From assembly GCA_932521025.1 (NCBI GenBank), contig OW051469.1, positions 1,376,398 to 1,440,397 on the forward strand: a DNA stretch of 64,000 nucleotides, given 5' to 3'. Origin of the DNA: Oscheius onirici (taxonomy: Eukaryota; Nematoda; Chromadorea; Rhabditida; Rhabditidae). Positions 11,401 through 21,732 of this stretch are shown here, piece by piece. The number at the start of each line of letters is the position of its first letter. Positions within the stretch are counted from its first letter, which is position 1. A model generated the notes under the pieces. It saw nothing but the letters and a program-made list of their open reading frames with translations, did no database searches and was not told the DNA's origin. The position numbers and the translations under genes were made by a program.

Positions 11401-14400
11401 CCGAAATGACCTTCAAATTTTGGTTCCGCGCGCCAAAACTATTTTTTCCTATTTTTCTGGCTTTAGCAAACTTTTTTTGCCATTTTTTTCTTCCATTGTC
11501 ACATACGGGTACAACTCTTGATACTGTCACAAAAAACTGATAAAAATCCTTGATAAAACCCGTAAAAAGTGAAAAATAGTTTTGGCGCGCGGAACCAAAA
11601 TTTGAAGGCCATTTTGGCGATACCTATAACAATAAATTCAAGGCATCCAAAGACAGAACCACTATCGTCGTGGCCCACCGACTTTCGACAGTGAAAAATG
11701 CATCAAAAATTATTGTCATGGAACATGGAAAAGTAGGGAATTGAAAAAGAAATTTAGTCCTCAGAATTCAGATTGTTGAGAGTGGAACCCACGCCAAGCT
11801 AATGAGTCTAGCTGGCACATACAACAATCTTGTCACTAACCAGGTTTTTGAAGAAAAGGAACAGGAAATTGAGAGTCTAATAGAAGAAGGGACAATCGAG
11901 AGAGCAGTCCCACTGACTGTGAGTTTATCAAGAGCAAAAAGAAACTAGAATACAGGAACATGAACAGACTGAAGAAGAACAAGAGACTGGAGTTCTGGAA
12001 GACCCGACAAAGAAGAGACTGTTGAAGGAGATAGCGGAAGAAGGAATTGCGCCAGTTTCTTTTTGGAGAATTCTGAAAGAGGCTCGTCCGGAATGGAAAA
12101 CGTTCCTACTGGCAATGGTAATTGTTCTGGCTGGAAGTATCGTCAATCCGGGATATGCTTTCCTTTTTACCGAAGTCATCAAAGTAAGCAATTTTCAAAG
12201 CAAGCCAGCATAATTTGACATCACTTTTCAGGCCTTTTCCGGTCCCAAAGAAGAAATTCTTGAACGAGGACACTTTCTCTCATACTGTTATCTCTTTCTT
12301 GGAGCTTGCTATGCCATCACCTTGGCTGCTAAGGTGAGCCATATCTTTCGGTGTTTAACCTTCTTCAGCACATTCTCCTTGGACGAGTCTCTGAAAACTT
12401 TGGTCACAACCTTAGAATGAAGACATACCGGAATATAATGAGACAAGATGCCGCCTTCTTTGACAAACCAAACCATGTTCCCGGTCGACTTCTTACTCGT
12501 CTGGCGACGGACACAGAAAACATCAAACCTGTAGTTTTTCCTCTTTTTAATTACAGCTACAGTTAAGGCTCTGAGCATTCGTCTGGGATTTGTTATCAGC
12601 TTCTGTTCCTCCAACGTAATTGCCACAACTATTGGACTGTATGTCGGATGGCAAATGGCTCTGGTTGCTCTGCCTCTCTTCTCTCTCAGCTATTGCGGCA
12701 TGTTCGCCAGATTCCGATACCAGATGAGACGGAATATGCAAGATCAGAAGGATATGGAGGCCGGTGGAAAGGTTCTTTTGTGGTCAATCATTTGACGGGA
12801 TAGTTTAGATTGCCACGGAGGCCATTCAAAACATTAAGACTGTCCAGGCCCTCAACTTTCAAGAAGCAGCCTGGGCAAAGTTCTGCACGCAATTAGAGCG
12901 GCCGTTTTTGAAATCGAGAACCAAGTGTGTAATCCAGGTGAGATTGTTACAAAAAAAATTATGCAGGTGCCCAAAAAATGAAATTTTGCTACTCTCCTCA
13001 AAGGAAGTGCTTTCAAAAAAAAAATTTCCAACCTCCGTATTTGCAAGGGTCCCATGGCCGAGTGGCTGTATGACATCGTTGTCTGGCAATCAAATGTCAC
13101 AATGGGGTTGTTGGTTCGATTCTCGCCGACAAAAACCTTTTTTCCTTTTTAGTTTCTAGGGTTTCCGAAGGTGCTGAACACGATTATGATGTCTGTTTTC
13201 GTTTTTGTCGCTTCAAAAGACTTGCTTTCGCTATATTGTTATTATTGTCGACAAGTTCGAAAACGAGACTGCGATCAAACTTTGTTCAGGGCGTGTCTGA
13301 CGGTCTCATCCTCGCACTCGACTACTTTACCTACGCAATCTGCTTCCGCTGGGGACTGTTTCTTATCTACCACAAGTACATGGAAGCGCATTCCATGCTC
13401 CAGGCCCTGATTCTGACTGGATGGTGTTCACTAACTGTCGGTGCTTTGGTAAACTACCTGCCCGATTACGCCAAGGCAAAAATGGCTGCTGCACTAATGT
13501 TCAAGTTGATGGACGAGGAGCCGAAAATTGACGGAATGAGTGAGAGCGGATCGAAGCCGGAAATTGAAGGCAATATTAAAGTTAGTACCAAGTAACTGAT
13601 TCTTAAAAAGTTTTAAGATTCGTGACATTCATTTCCGATACCCAGAAAGGAGAGAAGCAGAGGTTTTGAAGGGACTGTCTCTGGAACTGAAGAAGGGAGA
13701 AACTGTCGCCTTGGTCGGAGCCAGTGGATGTGGAAAGAGTACTGTAGTTTCTTTACTGGAAAGACTCTACGATTTGGATGAGGGGCAAATTGTAGGCTCT
13801 TAATTTTTCAGTATAGTCTAAATTTAGACCATCGATGAGCATCTTCTCACCTGGATGAATCCAAAACATATAAGAGACAATATTTCAATCGTTTCGCAGG
13901 AGCCGGTTCTTTTTGATATGACTTTCAAGTAGGTGTTTTTTCAGATCAATTTTTTAAGCACGGTTCAGAGAAAACATTTTGTACGGCTTGGCTGAAGGCT
14001 CTGTCAGTCACACCACAATGATTGAAGCAGCCGTGAAGGCAAACATCCATGAATTTATACTTTCTCTTCCGAATGGCTACAGTACCCGAGTCGGAGACAA
14101 AGGAACCCAGTTGTCTGGTGGACAGAAGCAGAGAATTGCCATAGCAAGGGCACTGGTCAGAGAACCAAAAATTCTCATCTTGGATGAGGCCACTTCAGCT
14201 CTAGATTCCGAGTCAGAAAAACATGTTCAACTGGCTCTGGATCAGGCAAAGACAGGCCGTTCTTGTCTGATTGTGGCTCACCGTCTTTCAACGGTCAGAA
14301 ATGCCCATCAGATTGTTGTCATGGCGGCTGGAAGTATCGTTGAGAGAGGAACACACGATGAGCTTCTTCGGAAGAAGGGCGTCTACTATAACCTCGTCCA

Positions 14401-14422
14401 GAAGCAGACCTGCTCACTCTGA
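8457..14422 (+). CDS. pgp: P-glycoprotein 2 of 3 (ABCB full transporter), 24 exons, 1249 aa
   Basis: Tandem paralogue of the preceding gene. Exons: 8457-8531, 8569-8667, 8703-8763, 8810-8916, 8952-9085, 9122-9293, 9328-9452, 9492-9663, 10462-10575, 10613-10729, 10767-10883, 10951-11154, 11197-11367, 11643-11732, 11772-11918, 11956-12183, 12232-12333, 12369-12530, 12568-12771, 12809-12937, 13290-13580, 13618-13791, 13828-13928, 13969-14422; phases agree and total 3750 nt. NBD1: [41 protein letters not shown]2: [38 protein letters not shown]. Both catalytic sites look complete. Exon 19 is best started at the TTAAG acceptor (12567), because this aligns KPALSIRLG with KPAINSRLG of gene 1. An AATAAA at 14422-14427 overlaps the stop codon by one base, implying a very short 3' UTR. 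Part of the last exon is identical to gene 1 and part nearly identical to gene 3. Confidence 0.95.
9664..10461. repeat. Repeat-rich 798 bp intron of P-glycoprotein 2
   Basis: The intron holds a short tandem duplication near 9835-9897 (twice a block with gaaatccagagaacg) and two diverged copies of a block starting with cctcccataaggga (near 9905 and 10004). The second block, about 10001-10140, recurs inverted at about 53405-53552 in an intron of the DOMON-b561 gene. No coding exon is recognisable: the minus-strand frame at 10140-10346 has no supporting structure. Confidence 0.65.
11391..11627. mobile_element. Foldback MITE in P-glycoprotein 2 intron 13
   Basis: About 237 bp. The left arm ATAGGTTTCGCCGAAATG with TTCAAATTTTGGTTCCGCGC is mirrored by GCGCGGAACCAAAATTTGAA and GGCGATACCTAT at the right. 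The arms are over 50 bp with few mismatches. No coding capacity. Confidence 0.85.
12999..13220 (+). repeat. tRNA-like SINE family, copy 1 (P-glycoprotein 2 intron 20)
   Basis: Contains a good internal polymerase III A box (TGGCCGAGTGG, about 13047) and B box (GGTTCGATTCT, about 13112), preceded by ggtccca and resembling a degenerate serine or leucine tRNA. The T-stem and acceptor do not pair well, so it is not a working tRNA. Flanking sequence is shared with 17811-17915 and 62845-63020, which marks it as a dispersed tRNA-derived retroelement rather than a lone pseudogene. Confidence 0.7.
14073..14268 (+). repeat. 196 bp tract identical to 7645-7840; downstream part shared with P-glycoprotein 3
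   Basis: The 5' portion of this tract matches P-glycoprotein 1 exactly. The sequence from about 14268 to 14418, and the stretch just upstream (AACATCCATGAATTTATAC and following), instead match P-glycoprotein 3 (about 21350-21728) almost exactly. The middle gene is therefore a mosaic of its two neighbours within one exon. Confidence 0.85.
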
Positions 14423-14437
14423 ATAAAATTCCTGATT

Positions 14438-14810
14438 GTACTGCAGTAAGCGCCTACCTTCGTTCAAACTAGCCCGATTTCACGTTTTTCACTATTTTTC
14501 TTTCATTTTTCGCGTTTGCAAGCATCTTTATTGAGTTCAGTGTGTAAAACAAGCATCTTGACATGAAAATTGGTCAGAAGATCCCGAAAACAGCCAATTA
14601 TTCTCTATATGCCACTCTGCGACATCTTTTGCTTATTCCTGAATATGTTTGATCAATTTTCTCATCCAAGGGTTGTTTTACACGCTGAATTCAATAAACC
14701 GGGCTGGAAATGTGAAAAATGAAAAGAAAATGGTGAAAACCGCTATTTTGGGCTGATTGGGGGAATTGGCGCCAAAAATTTTGGACGAAGGTAGGCGCCT
14801 ACTGCAGTAC
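14438..14810. mobile_element. Foldback MITE between P-glycoproteins 2 and 3
   Basis: The ends are inverse copies: GTACTGCAGTAAGCGCCTAC on the left and GTAGGCGCCTACTGCAGTAC on the right. Secondary inverted segments include ttcagtgtgtaaaac against ttttacacgctgaa. About 373 bp, non-coding. It occupies most of the 510 bp spacer (14423-14932) and starts only about 16 bp after the stop codon of gene 2, so it must affect the 3' end of gene 2 or the promoter of gene 3. Confidence 0.87.
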
Positions 14811-14932
14811 AACCACCTTCCTTTTTTTCATAAAAAATGTAGCCCTATCAATGTTTACTCACCTTCTTATCGATACTTGTTCTTTGCTCTCTCATTTTCG
14901 CCAATCTTCGAAACAAACTTCCCCCCTTTCGA

Positions 14933-17900
14933 ATGACTTCGTCCAAGAGAAGGTTGTTTATCATGTTCCAATTTTTACAATTTCTCAGAAATACAAGTCT
15001 TCGATTGCTTCATTTCACTTCAAAATCTGATAAACTACTAATATTTCTTGGCTGCTTGGCAGCTATAATTTCCGGGTTGAGCAAACCTCTGCAAGGTCTT
15101 GTGACGGCAAGATATTCTTCTTCCAAGTATAAATGTATTTTTAGAGTAACATTTCTAACGCCTTCATTCACTACACACAGTCTATTAGAGCTAATGCTAC
15201 TCTTGGCTACGACCAGTTGTATTCCGAAGTCACCTATCACTGCTTCTTATGGTTTCTGCTAGCAACTGGGACTTTTGCTACTTGTTTTGTGCAGGTAAAC
15301 ACTGAAATTTAACAAAAACTATAATTTAGACCTATTTGCTCCAACTAGCTGGCGAAAATCTCTCAAATCGGCTACAGAAAGCCTACTTGAAGTCGCTGCT
15401 CAACCAGGATGTTTCGTGGTTCGATTGTCAAAAGACTGGCAGTTTAATCACCGAAATGATTAGGTTTATTTCATTTTTAAAGCGAGATTGAACTGCTACC
15501 CCGGGTTGTCTAAATGTTCTAAAAAACCGCTGATTTCTATCAATCTAGAAGGCAAAAAGACTCTAATTGTGGTCACGATAGCTTCACAAAAAGGAGAAAA
15601 AAGTTGAATTTAATTGGAAACGAAGTTTTCGCCAGTTTTGCTCCTGAATCCAACTTCTAACCGACTGCAAATGCGATCGGTGTCGGACTGATATTCTTAG
15701 ATTCTCTTTGAAAATCAAGAATTTAGGAATCTGGACCGTGTGAAAGAAGGAACAGGCCCGCATATCGGATACACCATTCATAATATAGTCCAACTGATCG
15801 GTAGCTTTTTCGTCTGTATGTACTTTGACTGGAAACTGGGGCAGGTTGCCACCTGTCTGATACCACTGATAACAATTTATGCAAAGATGCAGCAAGAAGT
15901 AAGACGACATTTTGAAGAAATGCAAATTTTTCAGACATTAGCAAAATGTGAGAGAGACAGTCAACTGGCGAACAGAGAAGCCGGAGAAGTGGCTGAACAA
16001 GCATTGTCTGGAATCAGAACTGTCATGTTTTTCAACGGTCAGGAGCAGGAGTGTGATAGGTGACAGTATTTCTTTCGGGCGGTATCTTTACGTCCCCCCC
16101 CCCTAAACCTGGGTTTTTGAAGGTCGGCGGGGGAAAACTAAATTTTCCGGTTCTCGCCTGCATTTTCCAGCTTTGTCTCTGTGAGCAAAGTTGTCCTACT
16201 ATCCGTCCATCCCTGTTCACAATGTTCTGCAAAGTTGAGAGCTTGATCAGGGCTACAGCTTTGCTCACTGAGACAAAGCCGGAAAATTTAAATTGCCCCC
16301 ACCGCCCCCAAAAATCCAAGTTTAGGGGGAGGGGGGGGGGGGGGGGGAGAGAAACCTGCCCCTTTCTTGCTCCAACGCTTATCTAGATACCAAAAACAAC
16401 TGAACAAGATAGCATCCTCTGGAATTCGATTAGGTTTTCTTGAGGGATCTTTCTCCGCTTTTAACAACTTTTGTATTTTTGCCTCCTGTGCTCTTACAGT
16501 ATTGTACGGAAGTTATTGTGTTTACGATGGAAGAGTCGAAGGAGGAGTCATTGTCATGGTATGCTTACCGAATACTGAAAGACACGCTTCTCAGATCTTT
16601 CTCCAATTACGAATTTCTTTGGTTCAAATGAATAGACTTGTTCAATTTACGGCAAAGTATACCAAAGCTCTCGTAGCCGCCGATTGGCTCTTCCAGGTCA
16701 TTGACAAGGTTTTCGTTTCATTTCATCCGAACCACCTATTTTCAGAAACCAGTAGTCGAGATATCCAGTGGCAACAGTCTGTTTCCAAAACTTTCCGGAA
16801 ATATCTCTATCAAAAACGTTAATTTTTCTTATCCGTCCCGTCCGGATGTTAAAGTTCTAAAAGTAACTTCAATAGATGACAATTTCGAGCAAATTGCAGA
16901 ACTTTTCTTTGTCGGCGGAATCGGGGCAAGTTGTCGCTATTGTTGGAGCCAGTGGCTCAGGAAAGAGCACTGTAGTTCAACTTCTAACTAGACTGTATGA
17001 TGTTCCAAAGGGGGAGGTTGGTTTACGGATTTTTATAGAGAGAGACATGCAGAGAGACAGAGGGACAATATGGTCTGCTCAAAACGAAGAGGGATTACCG
17101 TAAGATTTTCGCTGTTCCTTTCGAGACCCACTTAGCATTGAATACCCAGCCAATTAATTCGAAAGGTACGCAGTGAAAGTCGTAATTTGTTGGCTGAGTA
17201 TCCAATTTTTGTGTGCAAAGTGGGTCTCGAAGGGAAGCGCTAAAATCTTACGGTAATCCTTCTTTTTTTCAACAGAGCACAATACAGAGCAACAGAGATA
17301 CTAATACCTGGATTTTAAATAGCCCTTATTATCTTTCAGATTCTGTTGGATAACATAAACATGAGGAACATTGATCTGACCCATCTGCGTAACAAAATCG
17401 GAGTAGTATCACAAGAGCCAATTCTCTTCAATACAACCATAGCAGAGAACATTCGTCTTGGAAACGACAAAGTTTCGGAAAATGCTATTTGGAATGCACT
17501 GAAAGAAGCCAATGCCGAAGACTTTGTGAAGCGATTTCCTTTGGTTTGTCTTTGCAAAACATTAGTAAATTTTTCAGGGTTTGAGAACTATTGTCGGAGA
17601 CAGGGGATCACAGTTGTCGGGAGGACAAAAGCAGCGAATAGCGATTGTCAGAGCTTTGGTTCGAGATCCGAAGATTCTTCTCCTCGACGAGGCGACTTCA
17701 GCTCTCGATATTGAGAGTGAACAGATTGTTCAAGAAGCTCTCAATAAGGTAGTGTACTTTTTTGGGAACACGAAACAAAAATACAGATAAAAGTTCATAG
17801 CACTCTTCCCCAAGGAAATGTTTTCAAAATTTATTCAACCTTTGCATTTACAGGGTCAGAGTTATAGCTCAAGAGCTTATTCTTGTAGAAATTGGATTTT

Positions 17901-20900
17901 TCCATAGGGAGTCATTAGGCAGGCTTGACGAGACGATACCTGCTGTCAGTCATTTCAAGTAGCCATCTCACAATTGTCTTTTCTCGAAAAGCCCGACCGT
18001 TACGCCACGGCCTTCTTGTTGTGGCGTTTCCGAGCACTGTGGTTCCTTGACCGAAGCAGATATGAAAAATTGAGAGCAAGAGTTGGATTCCTTATCAACC
18101 AAGCTTCAAAATGATACCATATATTAGGGCCTACAGATACACCCTAGCCAAAGGCTTGAAGACGGGAGAATACTTTTTTTACTTTACTTTTCTAGGGCCT
18201 ACAACACACTGTGAGAGGAAAAAAACAGCTGTTACCGTAATTTTGGACCACCCTGTACTAGCCTTTTTTCACACCTTTTCTTCCCTTTACCGAAAATCTC
18301 ACAAACTTGGGGCAAAACGACTTATTTGCTCTGAAAACTTGATTTCGTCAAAATTATGTGAAATGTTCGAGTTCGTGTGAGCGAGCGAACATTGGGAAGG
18401 TAAAGTGTTCGTGTTCGGTTCGCTCAAACTTGGCGCTGTTCAGTTAGTGAATGATGACCGTTTCCTTTCGATTCCAGGTCTCCAAAGGACGAACAGTTCT
18501 CGTCGTTTCACATCGTCTTTCAACCATTCAGAAAGCCGACAAAATTGTGGTCATGCAGAGAGGACAAGTTTGTATTCCCATGGTTCCTCTCATAATCTAA
18601 TAGGTGGTGGAGACTGGAACGCACCAGGCTCTCCTTCAACTCAAAGGAGTCTATTTCAACCTGGTCAATTCTCAGATTTTTAAGGAGAAAGAGACTATTG
18701 GAACGAATACTCGTGTTTTAAGCAAAGAGGAGGAGATGACAAGTCATGCCACTCGGACAGAGGAGAAGAAAACGAAGAAAGGATCCATATTTTGGAGAAT
18801 GTTTGAAGAAATTGGTCAGGACAAGAAACTTTTCACCTTCTGCATTCTGATCTCCGTGCTTCGAGGAGCAGTTCAACCGGCAGGCTATTACGTCTTTGGA
18901 GAGTTGACCAGTGTATCGGGGCCATTTTCTAAAAATGAAAATATTTCAGATCTACTCGGGACCTAGAGAAGATATTCTGGACAAGGGCCTCAAATTCGGT
19001 CTGTTCTACCTGGGACTGGCATTTTTCCAAGCCGTGGTTCAATATATTCAGCCAGGATACTTTACAGTAGTCGGTTGCCGAGTAGCTAACCGGCTCCGTT
19101 CCAAAACATACCGTAATCTTATGAGACAGGACGCAAGTTTCTATGATCAAGAGACGAACTCAGCTCCTCGAATTTTGACCAGATTGGCTACTGATGTGGA
19201 AAGAGTCCAGCCAGTCATCAACGTCAAAATTGGCAAACTATTTCAAGAAATTTGCATCGATCTCGTTGGTTACTCCATGGGGATCTATTATTGCTGGCAA
19301 ATTGCTCTTTTGGTAAGATTTTGAAGAGAAAAACGAGAAAGTACCCAGGTTTGTGTGCCGGCGTACGCAAATTTGCGTAAAATCGACTCGGCGTGCCTGT
19401 TTAAGAACTACCAGAAAGTTTACTGTTTTAGTCAATTCCCTTATTCCCAATGGCTGTTCTGTGCACGACGTGGAGAACGTCCATCTTGGCCAGAAAGATG
19501 AAAGAGAATGAGAAGGAACAAGAAAGATGTGCCCAGCTGGCAATGGAAGCTGTTAGTCAGATCAAAACTGTCAAACTTTTCAATCTGCAACGCCCTTTCC
19601 ATGACAAGTTTTGTGGATTGATGGAAGGAACGAGACAGTTTCATAAGGAGATCATCTTCACCCAGGTAATCGACTTTCTTTTCAATAAAAATCGTCATAG
19701 AGCTGCTCCCAAGGAATCCTCATCTCCGTCCATTATTACCTCTACGCATTCCTGTATCTGGCTGGTCTATTTCTCATAAAATACGCCAGCGTCGATGCCC
19801 AACTCTTTATAAAATCCATGTACTTGATCGGCTGGGGATCCGGAAGTCTGGCCACTTGGCTCAATTACCAGCCAAATTTTTTGAAGGCTACTGTAGCGGC
19901 AGAGCATGTCTTCGAAATGATGGACGAGAGGCCAGGAATTGACTCTATGAGCCCAGAAGGAAAGAGCCCTGATATTAAGGGAGAAATTGCTGTGAGTTCA
20001 CAACCTACCGTATATGGCTCTCCTGGATCTTAGCCGTCCCATGAAAAAAAGACCGTCCGGGGAGAAAGACCGTCCCAAATTTTTTTTTTTTTTTGGAAAT
20101 TTTGTTTTGTTTGCTGAAATGTTTTTTCAGTTAATTTTTACATCTACTGGGATTTCAAGTTTTTATGTTCTCCACTCAGCATTTCAGACACTGACAATTA
20201 AAAGCTTTGTAAATAATTTAAATACACACATCTAACAACTGGTTCTTTCAATAAATTGAGATCATAATTAGAGTGAGACAGAGCGAGACCGCGCAAAAGT
20301 CAAAGAAATTTGGGAGAAAGCAGGTTTAGGAAACGGGGTAGTCTGAAGAGAGCTCGATCATGATGAGAGCTCGTTCATGAGGCGACATTGAGATTGAGCA
20401 GAAAGGCTCTCTCGTCGTATTCTGATCGAATATCATCCACGCTACTTCGTTTCATGTGTATATTTAAATTATTTACCAAGCTTTTAATTGTCAGTGCCTG
20501 AAATGCTGAGTGAAGACCATGAAAAGTTGAAATCCCAGTAGATGCAAAAAATAACTGAAAAAAGATTTCAGCAAGCAAAACAAAATTTCCAAAAAAAAAA
20601 TTGAGACGGTCTTTCTCCCCGGACGGTCTTTTTTTCATGGGACGGCTAAGGTCCAGGAGAGCCCCGTATTTCTTCTAATATAAGCACCCCCGTACGCAAT
20701 TACGTACGCATTTTTTTAAGGTTGAAGAGATTTTTTCCTAACTTCCGCCTATTTTTCCCAGACAGATAGACATCCCTGCTACCGAGGAAAAATAATAAAA
20801 AGGTTGAAAATTTATGGCTTCACTCGGAAAAAAAAGATGCATAAGTAATTGCGTATGGGGGTGCTTATATTAGAGCTTTTACGGTATCTCTGTCTGTCTC

Positions 20901-21732
20901 TGTATCTCATAAAATAAATTACAGATAAAAATTGAAAGATTCTGTTATCCGGAAAGAGAATATACGGAAGTTTTGAAAGAAATTTCCTTGACTCTGAGAC
21001 CAAAAGAAACTGTTGCTCTAGTGGGAGCAAGTGGCTGTGGCAAGTCGACTATTGTGGCGTTACTTGAACGATTATATGCTCCTAGCAAAGGATCCATTGT
21101 AATCTCGAAATTTCACCCAAATATTCCATGTTTTCAGCGAATTGACGGTACTGACATCGCTTCGATCAACCTGAATCATCTGAGATCCAGCATGTCCATC
21201 GTTTCACAAGAGCCAGTACTTTTTGACATGTCCATTAGGTGGGTCCTGCAGTTTTATATAGGAAAATCAAGATTTTAGAGAAAACATAACCTACGGACTC
21301 GCTAAAAACTCAGTTAGCGAAGAGATACTCTTCCAAGCAGCCAGGAATGCCAACATCCATGAATTTATACTTTCTCTTCCGAATGGCTACAGTACCCGAG
21401 TCGGAGACAAAGGAACCCAGTTGTCTGGTGGACAAAAGCAGAGAATTGCCATAGCAAGGGCACTGGTCAGAGAACCAAAAATTCTCATCCTGGATGAGGC
21501 CACTTCAGCTCTAGATACAGAGTCAGAGAAGCATGTCCAATTGGCACTGGATCAAGCAAAGACAGGCCGTTCTTGTCTGATTGTGGCTCACCGTCTTTCA
21601 ACGGTCAGAAATGCCCATCAGATTGTTGTCATGGCGGCTGGAAGTATCGTTGAGAAAGGAACACACGATGAGCTTCTTCAGAATAAGGGAGTCTACTATA
21701 ACCTCGTCCAGAAGCAGACCTGTTCACCCTGA
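14933..21732 (+). CDS. pgp: P-glycoprotein 3 of 3 (ABCB full transporter), 19 exons, about 1221 aa
   Basis: Third tandem paralogue. Exons: 14933-15106, 15145-15294, 15330-15463, 15727-15898, 15935-16059, 16387-16558, 16595-16708, 16746-16862, 16900-17016, 17340-17543, 17578-17748, 18478-18567, 18604-18912, 18950-19312, 19432-19665, 19701-19991, 20925-21098, 21138-21238, 21279-21732; total 3666 nt. NBD1: [41 protein letters not shown]2: [38 protein letters not shown]. All catalytic motifs are present. The first exon reads through the position of the first or second intron of genes 1 and 2, suggesting intron loss; the start is the least certain part. The end of exon 1 fits its paralogues best with a GC donor (ACG then GCAAGA); a GT donor six bases earlier would delete two residues. 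Long introns carry a SINE, foldback elements and a long-inverted-repeat element. Confidence 0.93.
16070..16365. mobile_element. Foldback element in P-glycoprotein 3 intron 5
   Basis: An outer imperfect inverted repeat has a C-run with cctaaacctgggtttttg on the left and caagtttaggggg with a G-run on the right. An inner one is AGCTTTGTCTCTGTGAGCAA against TTGCTCACTGAGACAAAGC. It includes a long G homopolymer near 16330-16347 that may be an assembly weak point. The word ttctgcaaagttg, recurrent in this window, occurs inside. Confidence 0.65.
17092..17259. mobile_element. Foldback MITE in P-glycoprotein 3 intron 9
   Basis: The ends GGATTACCGTAAGATTTT and AAAATCTTACGGTAATCC are perfect inverses. 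The arms continue through TTCGAGACCCACTT and its inverse AAGTGGGTCTCGAA. About 168 bp, non-coding. Confidence 0.87.
17811..17915 (+). repeat. SINE family copy 2 (P-glycoprotein 3 intron 11)
   Basis: Shares the sequence before and after the gcatttacagggtc junction with 62845-62945 (gcattcacagggtc) and, for the left part, with 12999-13040. The tRNA-like core of copy 1 is absent or too decayed to recognise. The rest of this 729 bp intron shows nothing I can classify. Confidence 0.6.
20023..20661. mobile_element. About 640 bp element with roughly 215 bp terminal inverted repeats
   Basis: The left arm (about 20023-20240) and right arm (about 20440-20661) are inverse copies. They share, for example, TCTCCTGGATCTTAGCCGTC against GGACGGCTAAGGTCCAGGAG, and AAAGCTTTGTAAATAATTTA against TAAATTATTTACCAAGCTTT. 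The spacer is about 200 bp with no evident open frame. It sits in P-glycoprotein 3 intron 16, directly left of another MITE. Confidence 0.87.
20662..20886. mobile_element. TACCGTA-family palindromic MITE, copy 2
   Basis: Left end CCCCGTATTTCTTCTAATA, inner arm GTACGCAATTACGTACGC, right end TATTAGAGCTTTTACGGTA. It is more diverged than the other copies (AAGTAATTGCGTATGGG in the right arm). It abuts the long-inverted-repeat element; together they make up most of the 933 bp intron. Confidence 0.82.

Noticed and set aside
13038-13130. Functional tRNA (Ser or Leu) in P-glycoprotein 2 intron 20
   Set aside because: The A and B boxes are good, but the acceptor and T-stems do not pair, and flanking sequence is repeated at two other places, so a SINE is the better reading.
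1380-21732. A three-gene operon of P-glycoproteins
   Set aside because: Spacers are 465 and 510 bp, one filled by a MITE, and no clear trans-splice acceptor precedes the second or third ATG. Tandem duplication with separate promoters is simpler.
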